Shown here one piece after another: positions 16,051-25,100 of a stretch of DNA of 33,642 nt. Numbering within the stretch: the first letter of the stretch is position 1; each line of letters begins with the position of its first letter. Below the pieces are notes generated by a model. The model searched no databases. It saw only the letters and a list, made by a program, of their open reading frames with translations, and had not been told where the DNA came from. A program made the position numbers and the translations under genes. Location of the stretch: NCBI GenBank assembly GCA_003217895.1, contig QHMS01000105.1, forward strand, positions 1 to 33,642, read 5' to 3'. The stretch comes from Verrucomicrobiota bacterium (GTDB lineage Bacteria; Verrucomicrobiota; Verrucomicrobiia; Chthoniobacterales; UBA10450).

Positions 16051-17511
16051 TCACGAGCTTGCGAAAAGCTTTCGATAGTGGCGGTACCAATCACTCTGAA
16101 AGCGTTCAGTGGGATCGTACTTTCTCTTCAGGTCGAGAAATTGTTTGAACTGCGGATGGCACGCGATGACTTGTTCGGGTTTGGCGAACTTATGATACGT
16201 CAAGTAATAACTGCCACCGCGGGCTATCGCCAAATCGATCAAGCCGCGAAAAGAGCGTGCCGACGCTTCGATGCCTGCCGGTGTATGAAACGAGAGCAGA
16301 TTGAAGATGATGCAGGCATAAGGTTTTCTCGCCCACGCGAGGAAACTTTCATCGTCTTCTTCGATTAATCGGACTGTACCGTAGATCGCGATTGTGTGAT
16401 TCGACCGCAACAGTTCTGCTACCTGCGCTAGAAAGTTAGGAAGATCCGAACGGGGAACGTAAATTTCGGTAATGATGAGGCTCGATTCTTCTCCTCCAAT
16501 CTGCTCGCGGATTTTCCGCGCATAATTCGGCAGATAGGCGCTAAGTTGATTCGTGTCGGACCAATACGTCTGTCCGTTCGTCGACAAATAATAATCGCTG
16601 TAACGCGTGAAAGCTTTTTCGCGATCCGTATAAGCCAGCCGCAGCAGCTCCAGCCAGTCATCATCGCGTAACTCCTTTCCTGCGACGATCGGTTCGTGTT
16701 CGTCAATCGGCTGGTAGCAGGAAAACACTCCGCGCTGGAGGAAGTCCGGCGACTTTTCATCGACGGAAAATTGAAAATCACCATAAAGAAATTTTTGCGC
16801 GATGCGTTCTTCGAAACGTTTGGGCAGATCGCCCCCGCGAATTATCTCGACTACACGTCGCAATTTTTGCCGCGGTACGAGCCGAAGCGTCACGCTATCG
16901 ATTAATCCAAAAAGGCCGTAGCCGCCGATTGCAAGTCCGAACAATTCTTTGTTCTCATCGCGCGAACAGCAAATCGATTTCCCATCGGCGTTGATCAGGG
17001 TGAATGATTCGATATTAGAAATCAGCGGCTTCATTGCCAGCCCCCGTCCGTGCACGTTCGACGAGAGACTTCCCCCGAGCGTGAACGTGTCGGCGCCGGT
17101 TTGCTTTTGAGCAATACCCCATTGCTTCGCCTTGTCTGCTTGGGCGTCCAGATAAGTGCGAATCAATTTCGGCCATTGAATGCCGGCTTCCGCTTCAATC
17201 AAACCACGCTCTTGATCGAATGAAATCACGCGATCGAGTGAGCGCGCGTCGATGCAAATGCTGTCTGTGGCAAATTGTTGTCCGCCCATCGAATGCCGAC
17301 AGCCTGAAACGGAGATAGGCAAGCCTTTTCGCGACGCAGAATGCACAATCTCCGCGAGTTCGTCGCTGGTGCGCGGTCTCAGAAGTTCGCGAACGCGAGT
17401 GCGGTTGAGCTGCGAATGAACGTCATTGACCCAAATCTCCGGTTCCGCGAAGATGCGCGGCGCGAGCGCGAAAAGTGCGGCCGTGCGTATGAATTCGCGC
17501 CGTGTCAGCAT
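16051..17511 (-). CDS. Tat-exported FAD-binding oxidoreductase (lactone oxidase/BBE-like)
   Basis: Probable exported oxidase, 486 residues. The start MLTRREFIRTAALFALAPRIFAEP is a twin-arginine signal (RREFI). It is followed by a p-cresol methylhydroxylase-type FAD domain with ISVSGCRHSMGG; His73 sits where many relatives attach FAD covalently. TFTLGGSLSSNVHGRG and IGGYGLFGLIDSVTL follow. The C-terminal LKRKYDPTERFQSDWYRHY is the family ending. It resembles L-gulono/D-arabinono-lactone oxidases, but the substrate is unknown. It belongs to the minus-strand run 13408-19428 and lies 21 bp downstream of the methyltransferase gene. Confidence 0.85.
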   Translation of the reverse strand: MLTRREFIRTAALFALAPRIFAEPEIWVNDVHSQLNRTRVRELLRPRTSDELAEIVHSASRKGLPISVSGCRHSMGGQQFATDSICIDARSLDRVISFDQERGLIEAEAGIQWPKLIRTYLDAQADKAKQWGIAQKQTGADTFTLGGSLSSNVHGRGLAMKPLISNIESFTLINADGKSICCSRDENKELFGLAIGGYGLFGLIDSVTLRLVPRQKLRRVVEIIRGGDLPKRFEERIAQKFLYGDFQFSVDEKSPDFLQRGVFSCYQPIDEHEPIVAGKELRDDDWLELLRLAYTDREKAFTRYSDYYLSTNGQTYWSDTNQLSAYLPNYARKIREQIGGEESSLIITEIYVPRSDLPNFLAQVAELLRSNHTIAIYGTVRLIEEDDESFLAWARKPYACIIFNLLSFHTPAGIEASARSFRGLIDLAIARGGSYYLTYHKFAKPEQVIACHPQFKQFLDLKRKYDPTERFQSDWYRHYRKLFASS

Positions 17512-17532
17512 GCGAAAGTTTAATCGAGCCGG

Positions 17533-18414
17533 TTAAATCTCAGCGAGGCAAATTACTTCACCTTGGGCGATAGGTTCATCGGCTAGGCCCGGCCCCAGGT
17601 CGCGCAGATTATCGTGATCGAAAAATCGGATCATGCTCCAGGGACGCACAAGATCAACAAGTTCATCTCGCGTTGTGCCCCAGACGAATGGCTCGTCGCG
17701 TCCAACCAACCAGCAATCGACCAGTTTGCTTTGTGAATGGAAGCGAATCCGGCCGTCGTTCTGCTTCTCCATGAATGTAAATGCAAACTGGCTGCCCGAA
17801 GCGCTCAGGCTTTTCAATGTTCTCATCAACGACGAAACGATATCCGCCGGCAGATACATCAAGAGTCCTTCAGCGATCCAGAATGTCCGTTGAGCCGGGT
17901 CGAAGCCGCTTTTGATCAGGGCTTCTCCATTGAGAGCAGTGGCGTTCAAGTCAACAGCGATAAAATGCAATCGTTCAGCGCCGATTTTGGGAAAGGCGCG
18001 CACTTTGTGACGTTGCGTTGCCGGATGATCTATCTCCCAAAATCGCACCTCTCCGAAATTCTCATGCAATTCGAAACTGAGCGGATCAAAGCCTCCGCCG
18101 ATTATGACGACTTGCGTAGTTCCGTTGCCAAGCGCTGAGCGCGCAAGGCTGGCGATGCATTTCTTTCGCAAGGCGTAATGCAGCAAAATTCCTGGGATCG
18201 TCATGCGCTCGATCAACTTCGAAATTGGTCGAAACCAGCCCTGTCGGATAATTTTTAAGAACAAACGTGTCTGGAGCGAATACGTCTCGAGCATGTGGGC
18301 GCAAGAAGCTGCCGAAGTTTTTGAGACGAGGCCTGAGCATTTTGGATCGTGATGCAGAAGCACCAGGCTCGCGGCAATAAGCAACGCCGTGCGGCTAGCT
18401 TGTTCGTTTTGCAC
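17533..18414 (-). CDS. Class I SAM-dependent methyltransferase, leucine carboxyl methyltransferase family
   Basis: 293 residues with the LCM/PPM1-type layout. An N-terminal substrate-recognition segment (ASRTALLIAASLVLLHHDP) is followed by SAM-binding motif I VVIIGGGFDPLSFEL near residue 101. WEIDHPATQRHK follows (acidic residue for the SAM ribose), then the motif IV region FWIAEGLLMYLP near 182. Such bacterial proteins usually methylate small molecules or secondary metabolites; the substrate is unknown. The start codon is GTG (18412-18414). It lies between the MDR reductase and the Tat-exported oxidase with gaps of about 20 bp, so the three are likely one transcript. Confidence 0.82.
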   Translation of the reverse strand: MQNEQASRTALLIAASLVLLHHDPKCSGLVSKTSAASCAHMLETYSLQTRLFLKIIRQGWFRPISKLIERMTIPGILLHYALRKKCIASLARSALGNGTTQVVIIGGGFDPLSFELHENFGEVRFWEIDHPATQRHKVRAFPKIGAERLHFIAVDLNATALNGEALIKSGFDPAQRTFWIAEGLLMYLPADIVSSLMRTLKSLSASGSQFAFTFMEKQNDGRIRFHSQSKLVDCWLVGRDEPFVWGTTRDELVDLVRPWSMIRFFDHDNLRDLGPGLADEPIAQGEVICLAEI

Positions 18415-18432
18415 TCAAGAATGAGCCGGCGC

Positions 18433-19428
18433 TTAATCGCCGAACTCAAAAATGATTTTTCCGCTGCGTTTGCCTTGCGCGGCATGCGCAACTGCCGCTT
18501 TCGCTTCGCTCAACGGGTAAGCTTTTTCGATTTTCGTTTTCAGCAGACCGCGTTTTGCCATCTCAAAAAGTGGCCGGAACGCCTCCATGCGCTGCTCCTT
18601 GGTTGCGTTGTCGTACCATTTGTTGATCCAGATGCCGCGGAAACGCAGGTCTTTGAAAATCAGCAAGCCGTTCGGAATTTTCAGCGGCTGCAAACTCATC
18701 GCTCCGAAAGTGACCAGGGTCGATCCAGGCGCGAGACAATTTGCAAGCCGCAGCGCGCTGTCTCCCCCGACGGCATTGAGTCCCAGCCGAATCGGCGCGC
18801 CGCTCACAGCGGCTTTCACTTCTTCGCGAAGATTTTCGTCGTCGACAAGCACGACGTCGCCACCTTCTGCGCGCAGGTCGTTAATCAACTCCGGGCGCCG
18901 AACGACATTCACCGTTTTATAACTCAGTTCGTGCGCAATTTGAATTACCGCGCGGCCAGCAGCGGAATTCGCTGCATTTTGGATAAGCCAATCTCCTTTT
19001 TGCAAATCGACATAATCATGCAGCAATCGCCACGCAGTCATCGGATTGATTTTCAACATTGCTGCGTTTACGGGCTCGATTCTCGCAGGCACAACAACCA
19101 AATCTTCGGCTTTGACAGCAATCGCGTCCCGCCACGTGCCGACGTTGTGCGGCAAGATTACCAGGTCACCCGCGCCGACATTCGTCACCTTTGTGCCAAC
19201 TTCGGCGACCACTCCCGCGCCTTCGAATCCGGGCGTCGCCGGCAACTCTGCTCGGACCGGATATTTTCCTTCGATCTGGTTCAAGTCGGCGGGGTTGATC
19301 GGTCCCGCGCGCGTTTTCACAACGGCTTCACCTTCGGCTGGCGTCGGCCATGGCCGCGATTCAACATGTAACACGTCCGCCGGATTTCCGTGTGTATCAT
19401 AAACAGCTACGTTTATATTTTTACTCAT
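18433..19428 (-). CDS. Zinc-independent MDR reductase, enoyl-thioester/quinone reductase-like
   Basis: 331-residue medium-chain dehydrogenase/reductase. AGPINPADLNQIEGKYP, PATPGFEGAGVVAEVG and LPHNVGTWRDAIAV match the MECR/2-enoyl-thioester reductase branch. ANSAAGRAVIQIAHELSYKTVNVVR (split) is the nucleotide-binding fold. No zinc ligands are present. It is most likely an NADPH-dependent reductase of enoyl thioesters or quinones. It is first in a probable minus-strand unit with the methyltransferase and FAD oxidase. Its ATG (19426-19428) is two bases from the divergent CDF transporter ATG. The long antisense ORF 18349-19371 is a shadow of this gene. Confidence 0.85.
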   Translation of the reverse strand: MSKNINVAVYDTHGNPADVLHVESRPWPTPAEGEAVVKTRAGPINPADLNQIEGKYPVRAELPATPGFEGAGVVAEVGTKVTNVGAGDLVILPHNVGTWRDAIAVKAEDLVVVPARIEPVNAAMLKINPMTAWRLLHDYVDLQKGDWLIQNAANSAAGRAVIQIAHELSYKTVNVVRRPELINDLRAEGGDVVLVDDENLREEVKAAVSGAPIRLGLNAVGGDSALRLANCLAPGSTLVTFGAMSLQPLKIPNGLLIFKDLRFRGIWINKWYDNATKEQRMEAFRPLFEMAKRGLLKTKIEKAYPLSEAKAAVAHAAQGKRSGKIIFEFGD

Positions 19429-19430
19429 CG

Positions 19431-20363
19431 ATGGTATTCCAAGCTCACGCCTCTAGGAAGAATCTGCAAACTCGCCACGGGACGAGTCCGTCCGTCTGGC
19501 GGACCGGTGCGCGGGTCGCGCTGCTCGGGTTAGTGATTAACGTCGCGTTCGCGACTGTAAAGATTGCCGCCGGGATAATCGGCCACGCGTACGTGCTGAT
19601 TGCCGACGGCATCGAGTCCGCACTCGATATAGGGGGCTCAATTGTAATTTGGGGAGGCTTGACCGTCGCTGCGAGGCCTCCAGACCAAACGCACCCGTAC
19701 GGTCACGGGAAAGCGGAACCCATTGCCGCTATCGTAGTCGCACTGGGTGTGCTTGTCGCGGCGATTGGTCTGGCGATCGAAAGCGTACGTGAAATCCTGA
19801 CGCCGCATCATGGACCGGCTCCCTTCACGCTCGCCATTCTTGTGGTGGTTATTGCGGTTAAAGAAATTTTGTTTCGTTATGTCAACCGCGTCGGCAAAGA
19901 ATTCGAAAGCACAGCGGTGCAAACGGATGCATGGCACCATCGCAGTGACGCGCTGACTTCTGCCGCTGCGTTCATCGGAATTTCGACTGCGCTCATCGGC
20001 GGGGAACGTTGGCAGAGTGCTGACGACTGGGCCGCGCTGTTTGCTTGTGCTGTCATTGCCGCAAACGGGGTCAGGCTTTTGCTCCCAGCGTTCCACGAGA
20101 TCATGGACACGGCACCGCGAGCCAGAATTGTGAGGGCGATTTGCGCGGTCGCCATTTCAGTCCCGGGGGTTGTCGAGGTTGAGAAATGCCGCGCCAGAAA
20201 AATGGGACTCGATTTTTATGTCGATCTCCACGCTCAAGTGGACGGCAACATTTCCGTGCATGAAGGCCACGAGATTGCACACCGCGTAAAAGCCGCGATC
20301 CAGCAAAACAATCCTCGTGTCGCGGACGTGCTCGTACACATCGAGCCAGCGCGAAACATGTAG
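19431..20363 (+). CDS. Cation diffusion facilitator (CDF) family transporter
   Basis: Proton-coupled efflux of divalent metal cations (Zn, Co, Fe or Mn) across the inner membrane. From ATG 19431 the protein is 310 residues. It has six predicted helices, the first-site motif ADGIESALD (Asp59, Asp66) in TM2, and HHRSDALTSAAAF in TM5 giving the second Asp of the transport site. The cytoplasmic ferredoxin-like domain contains KCRARKMGLDFYVDLHAQVDG. The ORF track start 19350 would overlap the divergent gene. TATATT at 19414-19419 could be a -10 box for a near-leaderless mRNA. The stop TAG is part of a TGTAGCCGC repeat end. Confidence 0.92.
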   Translation: MVFQAHASRKNLQTRHGTSPSVWRTGARVALLGLVINVAFATVKIAAGIIGHAYVLIADGIESALDIGGSIVIWGGLTVAARPPDQTHPYGHGKAEPIAAIVVALGVLVAAIGLAIESVREILTPHHGPAPFTLAILVVVIAVKEILFRYVNRVGKEFESTAVQTDAWHHRSDALTSAAAFIGISTALIGGERWQSADDWAALFACAVIAANGVRLLLPAFHEIMDTAPRARIVRAICAVAISVPGVVEVEKCRARKMGLDFYVDLHAQVDGNISVHEGHEIAHRVKAAIQQNNPRVADVLVHIEPARNM

Positions 20364-20407
20364 CCGCGTCGCAGGAGCGCGTTGTAGAGGCGTTTGTGTC
20401 AAACGCC
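20359..20407. repeat. REP-like units at the CDF 3' end
   Basis: A TGTAGCCGC end overlapping the CDF stop codon is followed by a clear unit at 20382-20407, TTGTAGA plus hairpin GGCGTTTG-TGT-CAAACGCC. The second unit matches 14651-14676 with compensatory stem changes. A further GC-rich hairpin (GGCGGGGG...CCCCC..CCGCC) lies at 20430-20455. The whole 105-bp gap between convergent genes is palindromic. Confidence 0.75.
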
Positions 20408-20468
20408 TGGTCAATGATCGCGACGTTTTGGCGGGGGTGGTTCCCCCGGACCGCCTTGGCCATTGATG

Positions 20469-21182
20469 TCAATAGCCGCTACCTGCCATGCTGCGCACCA
20501 AGCCAACCAGTGCGCTCGCCAGAATTTTTCGTGCGTGCGCAATTCTTCTCGCGAACTGAACCATGCGCGGAGCGCGATTGGGATGTTTAAGAAAGAATGT
20601 CCCAAACTTCAGGAGATCGGTTCGCTGCCGCTCTATATCGAACAATACTTTCATCGGGGCAGGAAAAGGCTTACGCGGTGTATCAGTGATCACACGGAGC
20701 GAAAGCAAAGGAACTCCATGCTCAGCACAGGCGCGCGCGATGAATTCCGTCTCCATATCCACCGCGGCTGCGCCCGATGCGCGTCCGATTTTGTCTCGTT
20801 CCTCGCGCGAATCGATCAACCCATGAACGGTTAACAGATCGGCTCGATGAATCTGCAAATTTGAAAGAAAGGAGTTGCTCTCGCTCGGGTCAATCGTCGA
20901 AAAATTCCTCGCCAGCAGAAGATCACCTACTTGCAATTCATCATTGAGTGCGCCTGCAAATCCTGTGCTCATCAAAATGTCGAATTGCTGATTCTGGAGA
21001 AAGTTTCCGACCCGTTGGCGGCAAACTTTTTCCCCGACGCCGGTATGAAGGACTTCGATCGTTTGATCGGCCATGTTGCCGCGAACGATTCTCAGGCCGT
21101 TGCGCTCAGCGCCGGTTCTATCGCGGAGACGCCGCAGGAATTCCGAGCTTTCCGCCGGCAAAGCAAACGTGACTGCAATCAT
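20469..21182 (-). CDS. Nucleoside phosphorylase/MTAN-like protein
   Basis: 237 residues of the PNP/UDP phosphorylase fold (MTA/SAH nucleosidase and hopanoid-associated HpnG relatives). Family signals are the N-terminal IAVTFALPAESSEF and TGVGEKVCRQRV (phosphate/ribose region). ILMSTGFAGALNDELQVGDLLLA comes next, and VDMETEFIARACAEHGVPLLSLRVITD near residue 140 contains the ribose-binding Met-Glu and the catalytic Asp of R-x-I-x-D. It probably cleaves an N-glycosidic bond in a nucleoside or adenosyl intermediate. There are no hopanoid genes in the window to support HpnG. It lies 91 bp downstream of the anti-sigma-like gene on the same strand. Confidence 0.78.
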   Translation of the reverse strand: MIAVTFALPAESSEFLRRLRDRTGAERNGLRIVRGNMADQTIEVLHTGVGEKVCRQRVGNFLQNQQFDILMSTGFAGALNDELQVGDLLLARNFSTIDPSESNSFLSNLQIHRADLLTVHGLIDSREERDKIGRASGAAAVDMETEFIARACAEHGVPLLSLRVITDTPRKPFPAPMKVLFDIERQRTDLLKFGTFFLKHPNRAPRMVQFARRIAHARKILASALVGLVRSMAGSGY

Positions 21183-21273
21183 GAGATAGCGCCAAGGTTT
21201 CTAAGGCTGTAATGGATTTAGAAACCCTTGATTCTCTTCGTTCCCTTTTGTTAGATGCCTGTGTACGAAGTCG

Positions 21274-21963
21274 TCAATCGCGTCGCGCTGATTCCTCAAC
21301 AATCTGCACGACAAAACTTTTCTTTTCCGCTGTGGGCGGGACAGTCGCTGTAGCCGGGGTCGTCGACCCCGGCCCTTGCCCGCCAACCGACGCGATTGCC
21401 GCGCGGAATTCCGACTCGCGATTCGATGGAAGATCGGCAAGGATGCTGAGGCGGCCTCCATCCGCAAGTCCTTTTGTAGCAGAACCGCCGAATTGGGAAA
21501 CGATCGTGACAACTTGATCGGCGACAGCGTCTAGTTTCCCAGTTTTGGCTGGGATGGTAATTTCGCTTATCCCTAAAGCGTTCGGCCCTGGCGTTAGTGT
21601 CGCCGCTGCGCGCTCGATCGATTTTGCGATCTGCTTGCGCATCTGGGTTTCAAGCAGCGTGCGATTCGGATTTTTCGTTTCGTGCCTGACGATTAACCAG
21701 AGACCGAATCCCACGTTGACAGTCATGAGAATGATAAACGCTGTTCCTACCCGAAGCGCCATCTTGCGGCCTTGCTCAGTTACATCCGGCCTGGGTGGCA
21801 ACACCACTTCGCGAGAGTCGCCGCGCATTCCCGTGTGAATCTGTAGCGCCATTGCAAGTTCGCGTTGCAGTTGCTTATCCGAGATCAATCGCTCTTCCAA
21901 AGCGGCGCGCTCGTCCGGGGATAAGCGGCCCTCGAGATAATCAAAAAGCTTGTCAGGATTCAT
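21274..21963 (-). CDS. Single-pass membrane protein, anti-sigma-factor-like
   Basis: 229 residues of unknown function. The N-terminal 45 residues (MNPDKLFDYLEGRLSPDERA, then ALEERLISDKQLQREL) resemble the short helical domain of transmembrane anti-sigma factors but lack zinc-binding Cys/His. One membrane helix (about residues 73-92, GTAFIILMTVNVGFGLWLIV) and an extracytoplasmic domain with DAVADQVVTIVSQFGGSA follow. No sigma factor gene is adjacent. A REP-like unit is translated in frame near residues 197-205 (GPGSTTPATA), in a probable flexible segment. The alternative is a generic membrane-anchored regulator. Confidence 0.6.
   Translation of the reverse strand: MNPDKLFDYLEGRLSPDERAALEERLISDKQLQRELAMALQIHTGMRGDSREVVLPPRPDVTEQGRKMALRVGTAFIILMTVNVGFGLWLIVRHETKNPNRTLLETQMRKQIAKSIERAAATLTPGPNALGISEITIPAKTGKLDAVADQVVTIVSQFGGSATKGLADGGRLSILADLPSNRESEFRAAIASVGGQGPGSTTPATATVPPTAEKKSFVVQIVEESARRD
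21349..21372. repeat. REP-like unit inside the anti-sigma-like gene
   Basis: TGTAG followed by stem CCGGGGTC, loop GTC and GACCCCGG. Only the 3-nt loop region distinguishes it from one half of the element at 29544-29592. It is in frame and adds PGSTTPAT on the minus strand. Confidence 0.8.
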
Positions 21964-21974
21964 GGCCTCGTAAG

Positions 21975-22035
21975 TTGTAGGGCGTTTCTGTGAAACGCTA
22001 TCTTACGGTTGGCGCCTGACACAGACGCCCTACAA
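21975..22035. repeat. Inverted pair of REP-like units between divergent genes
   Basis: Left unit TTGTAGGGCGTTTCTGTGAA and right unit ending GACACAGACGCCCTACAA are imperfect inverted copies, each with GTAG and a TGT-loop hairpin. It lies in the 188-bp divergent region between the anti-sigma-like gene and the TamB-like gene, close to both starts. Confidence 0.8.
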
Positions 22036-22151
22036 ACATCGGCGAAAGCGTCACGCGAGAGCTCTTCGTGCGCAATTGCTAAGTACGAAGCCATGCCGCG
22101 ACTGCGGTGTTTGCTCTTTGCTCTAGGGTGTGGCGGCAATAGAGTCGCTGC

Positions 22152-25100
22152 GTGACTGAAGAAGATCAGTCAAGGACGCGGCGCGATGGACGGCTTTGGC
22201 GTCGTGTCATGGTCGGCATCGCCATATGCGCGGCGGCCCTGATTATTTTTCATCGGCCAACTCTACTGGCGATCGGGCGCCATATCGCGCTGCGGTACGC
22301 AGCCCAGCAAAACCTAAAGATGGATTTCCGACTCGAAGGAAATCCTTTTACCCGTCTCACGGCGCGCAATGTCCATGCGTTCCCAACTGGACCGTCGGCG
22401 ATTGAATCGATCGACATCGATCAGCTGCATGTCGATTACAATCTATTTGGTTTCGCACGGCACGGTATCTCCCATCTGTTCGATAACGTGGAGATGCGGT
22501 CGGCACGGATTGTATTCAATCCGTCCAAGGCGCCATTAAGAACGCGCCCGCCAAAACCGCACCTGAAACTGCCGAGATTTTTCCCGGAACGATTCCGCGC
22601 GACCGAAACGACGGTGATCGTCAGAAATCAGCCGGACGATTTCGTCGCGGAAGGCATCGATCTTGAGTTGGACCCGCGGCATCCCGGTGTGCTGCGAATT
22701 GTAACGCTGCAACTCCCGTCCGGCGATAATTGGGCCGCAGTTTCCGGCCAAACATCATATATAAACAAGAATTTAATCGTTCGTGATGTTCTGCTCGACG
22801 AACAAGAGCAGATTCACCTTCTAAATATCGATGCCTCGCGGATTGACGGGAATATTCTCGGAATTGGTCTCGACTGCACGATCCGCGGTCAATTATCAGC
22901 ATCTGCGACGTTAGGCGAAACGCAATCTTCGCTAAACGCGAAATTGAATGTGGTGGCGGAGAACGTCTCCTGGGAATCGCTAAACAAATTCCTTGTCTTT
23001 CCGGAGAATTATATTTCAGGCGAAATTGAGCGCCTCGCCGTGGATGGCTCGGGCATAATCGATCAGCCGCGCACCTGGAGCGGAACGCTGTCGCTGCGGA
23101 TGAGCGATGTGCATCGTCCGGAACTCAATCTTGGTCGCGCTGTCGTAGAAATTTCAGCGGAACAAGGCAGGGGAATTCTGCGATCGGCCGACATTCTTCA
23201 GGACATGAACGAACTGCATCTGCGCGGAGCAATCGAACTGCCTTCCAAAATCGAAGACTTTGGCCGCACACCGGCTAATCTCGAGATTTCCGGCTCGGCG
23301 CCGGATCTGGAGCGATTGACAGTGGGAACTCCTGTGGGGTTGTCCGGCTCGGCCCAGTTCAACGGCAGGATAGATATTGTCAACGCCACTATACAGGCAA
23401 CCCTGGGCGTAAACGCAGACTCGGTTGGATTCGAAGATGGAATCGTTGACAGGCTGAACTGTACACTGCGCGCGTCCAAGGGCGTTGCGCGCGGCGATAC
23501 TAAAAGACCATGGTTCGCAGATCTTCGCACCGCAATGGAGTTCAATTTAGCGGGAATACGTTACCGGGACTACGTCGTCGATTCAGCAGAAGGCTCGCTC
23601 AACTCGAGCGATGATGTTCTCGGCCTCGACCGATTAAATCTGCGGCGAAAACAAAATGAAGTGAATGCTCACGGTCGCTATCTGTTGCCGGCAGAGGTCA
23701 GCAAATTTTCTTCGCAGCCCGCGGAGGCGGATGTTGCCTTGAATGCGCCTGAAGCGGGGGACTTCTGGGTTGCTGATTCTCCAAATAGATTGAGCGGGCC
23801 GTTGCAACTAGCGGCGCAGATTCAATGGAAACAAGAGACGGCCACCGGACAGATGTGGGTATCCGGGGCAAATCTGAGGATGCGGGATTTGGTTTTCCGG
23901 CAACTCAGCAGTCAATGTGCGATTTCGAACAGCGCGATTTACCTCAATGATTTCAGCGCGGCGTTGAACGATACCGATTTCGTTAACGCGACTGGGACGC
24001 TGAATCTGCGGCGACCTTATCATTATTCCGGCAAGATTTCTGCAAACGTAGCGAACTTGGCCACGCTTGAGCCGCTGCTTCGCGCGTCCGGCAATCAGAA
24101 TGAATTGGCGGGCTCGATCAACCTGCGCTGGGAAGGAAGCGGCAATGTGCAAACGTTCAAAAATTCAGGGAAGCTGAACCTGGCATTGCAAAAGGGGCGC
24201 TATGGGAATTTGCAATCGTTGCAGGCAAACGTCGATGGGTCCTATTCGCCGGATGGTTTTGATGTGCCGATCATGTCTTTCGCCACCGGCAACATGGATT
24301 TTCAAGCGATTGCCCGGGCGAAAGGCGACACGCTCGAGATAGACAAGATTCAACTTGATCAGGGCCAGGCGAAATTCGCATCCGGATATGTCTCCATGCC
24401 GTTTGTGTGGAGGAATCTTGGGACCAAGGCTGCTGTGATTCCGGCGTCTGGCAAAGTGTCTGCGACATTTCAGGCTCAGGACCTCGATCTGAAAAGATTG
24501 TTCGATGACCTCGGAATCAAAGCGATGACCTCCGGCATCATAAATGCGAGGCTCGAGGCGAACGGAACCGTCGCCGATCTGAGCGCGCGGCTCGACATGC
24601 AGATGCGGGATTTACGGAATGAATATTGGCCGAAAATGGAGCCGGCGACCTTCGAGTTGAGCGCGCACGCCGCGCAGAACCGGCTGACCATTTCGGGGAA
24701 ACTGCAACAGCCGAGAATTCAGCCGGCGGAAATAACTGGAAGCATGCCTCTCGACATTCCAAAAATTGCGCGTGCCGGGAAATTGCCGGACGACACACCG
24801 ATCACTGCAAAAGCTCACGTTCCTCGCACGTCCGTAAATTTTGTTCGTCAATTTGTTCCCGACCTTGCGCAACTGGATGGCGAGCTTGGAATGGATGTTG
24901 ATGTAACTGGTACAATTGGTCACCCCGTGCTAAGTGGGGCGGGGGATATGACGGTGAATGTCGCGCGTTTCACCAATGCCACCATTCCCTCGGTCGGAGG
25001 TTTCAACGCGCGGATAACTTTCAGGGATAACGAGGTCACGCTCGATCGGTTCGGAGGCGATGTGGCAGGTGGACCGTTCACAATGAGCGGCCGGATGACC

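Noticed and set aside
15925-16368. ORF of 147 aa starting in the second GTCAT element
   Set aside because: It is a repeat translation fused to the antisense of the FAD oxidase gene; shadow frame.
18349-19371. 340-aa plus-strand ORF opposite the MDR reductase
   Set aside because: Lacks recognisable motifs, is rich in His/Arg/Phe as antisense frames of GC-rich genes are, and overlaps a well-supported gene along its whole length.
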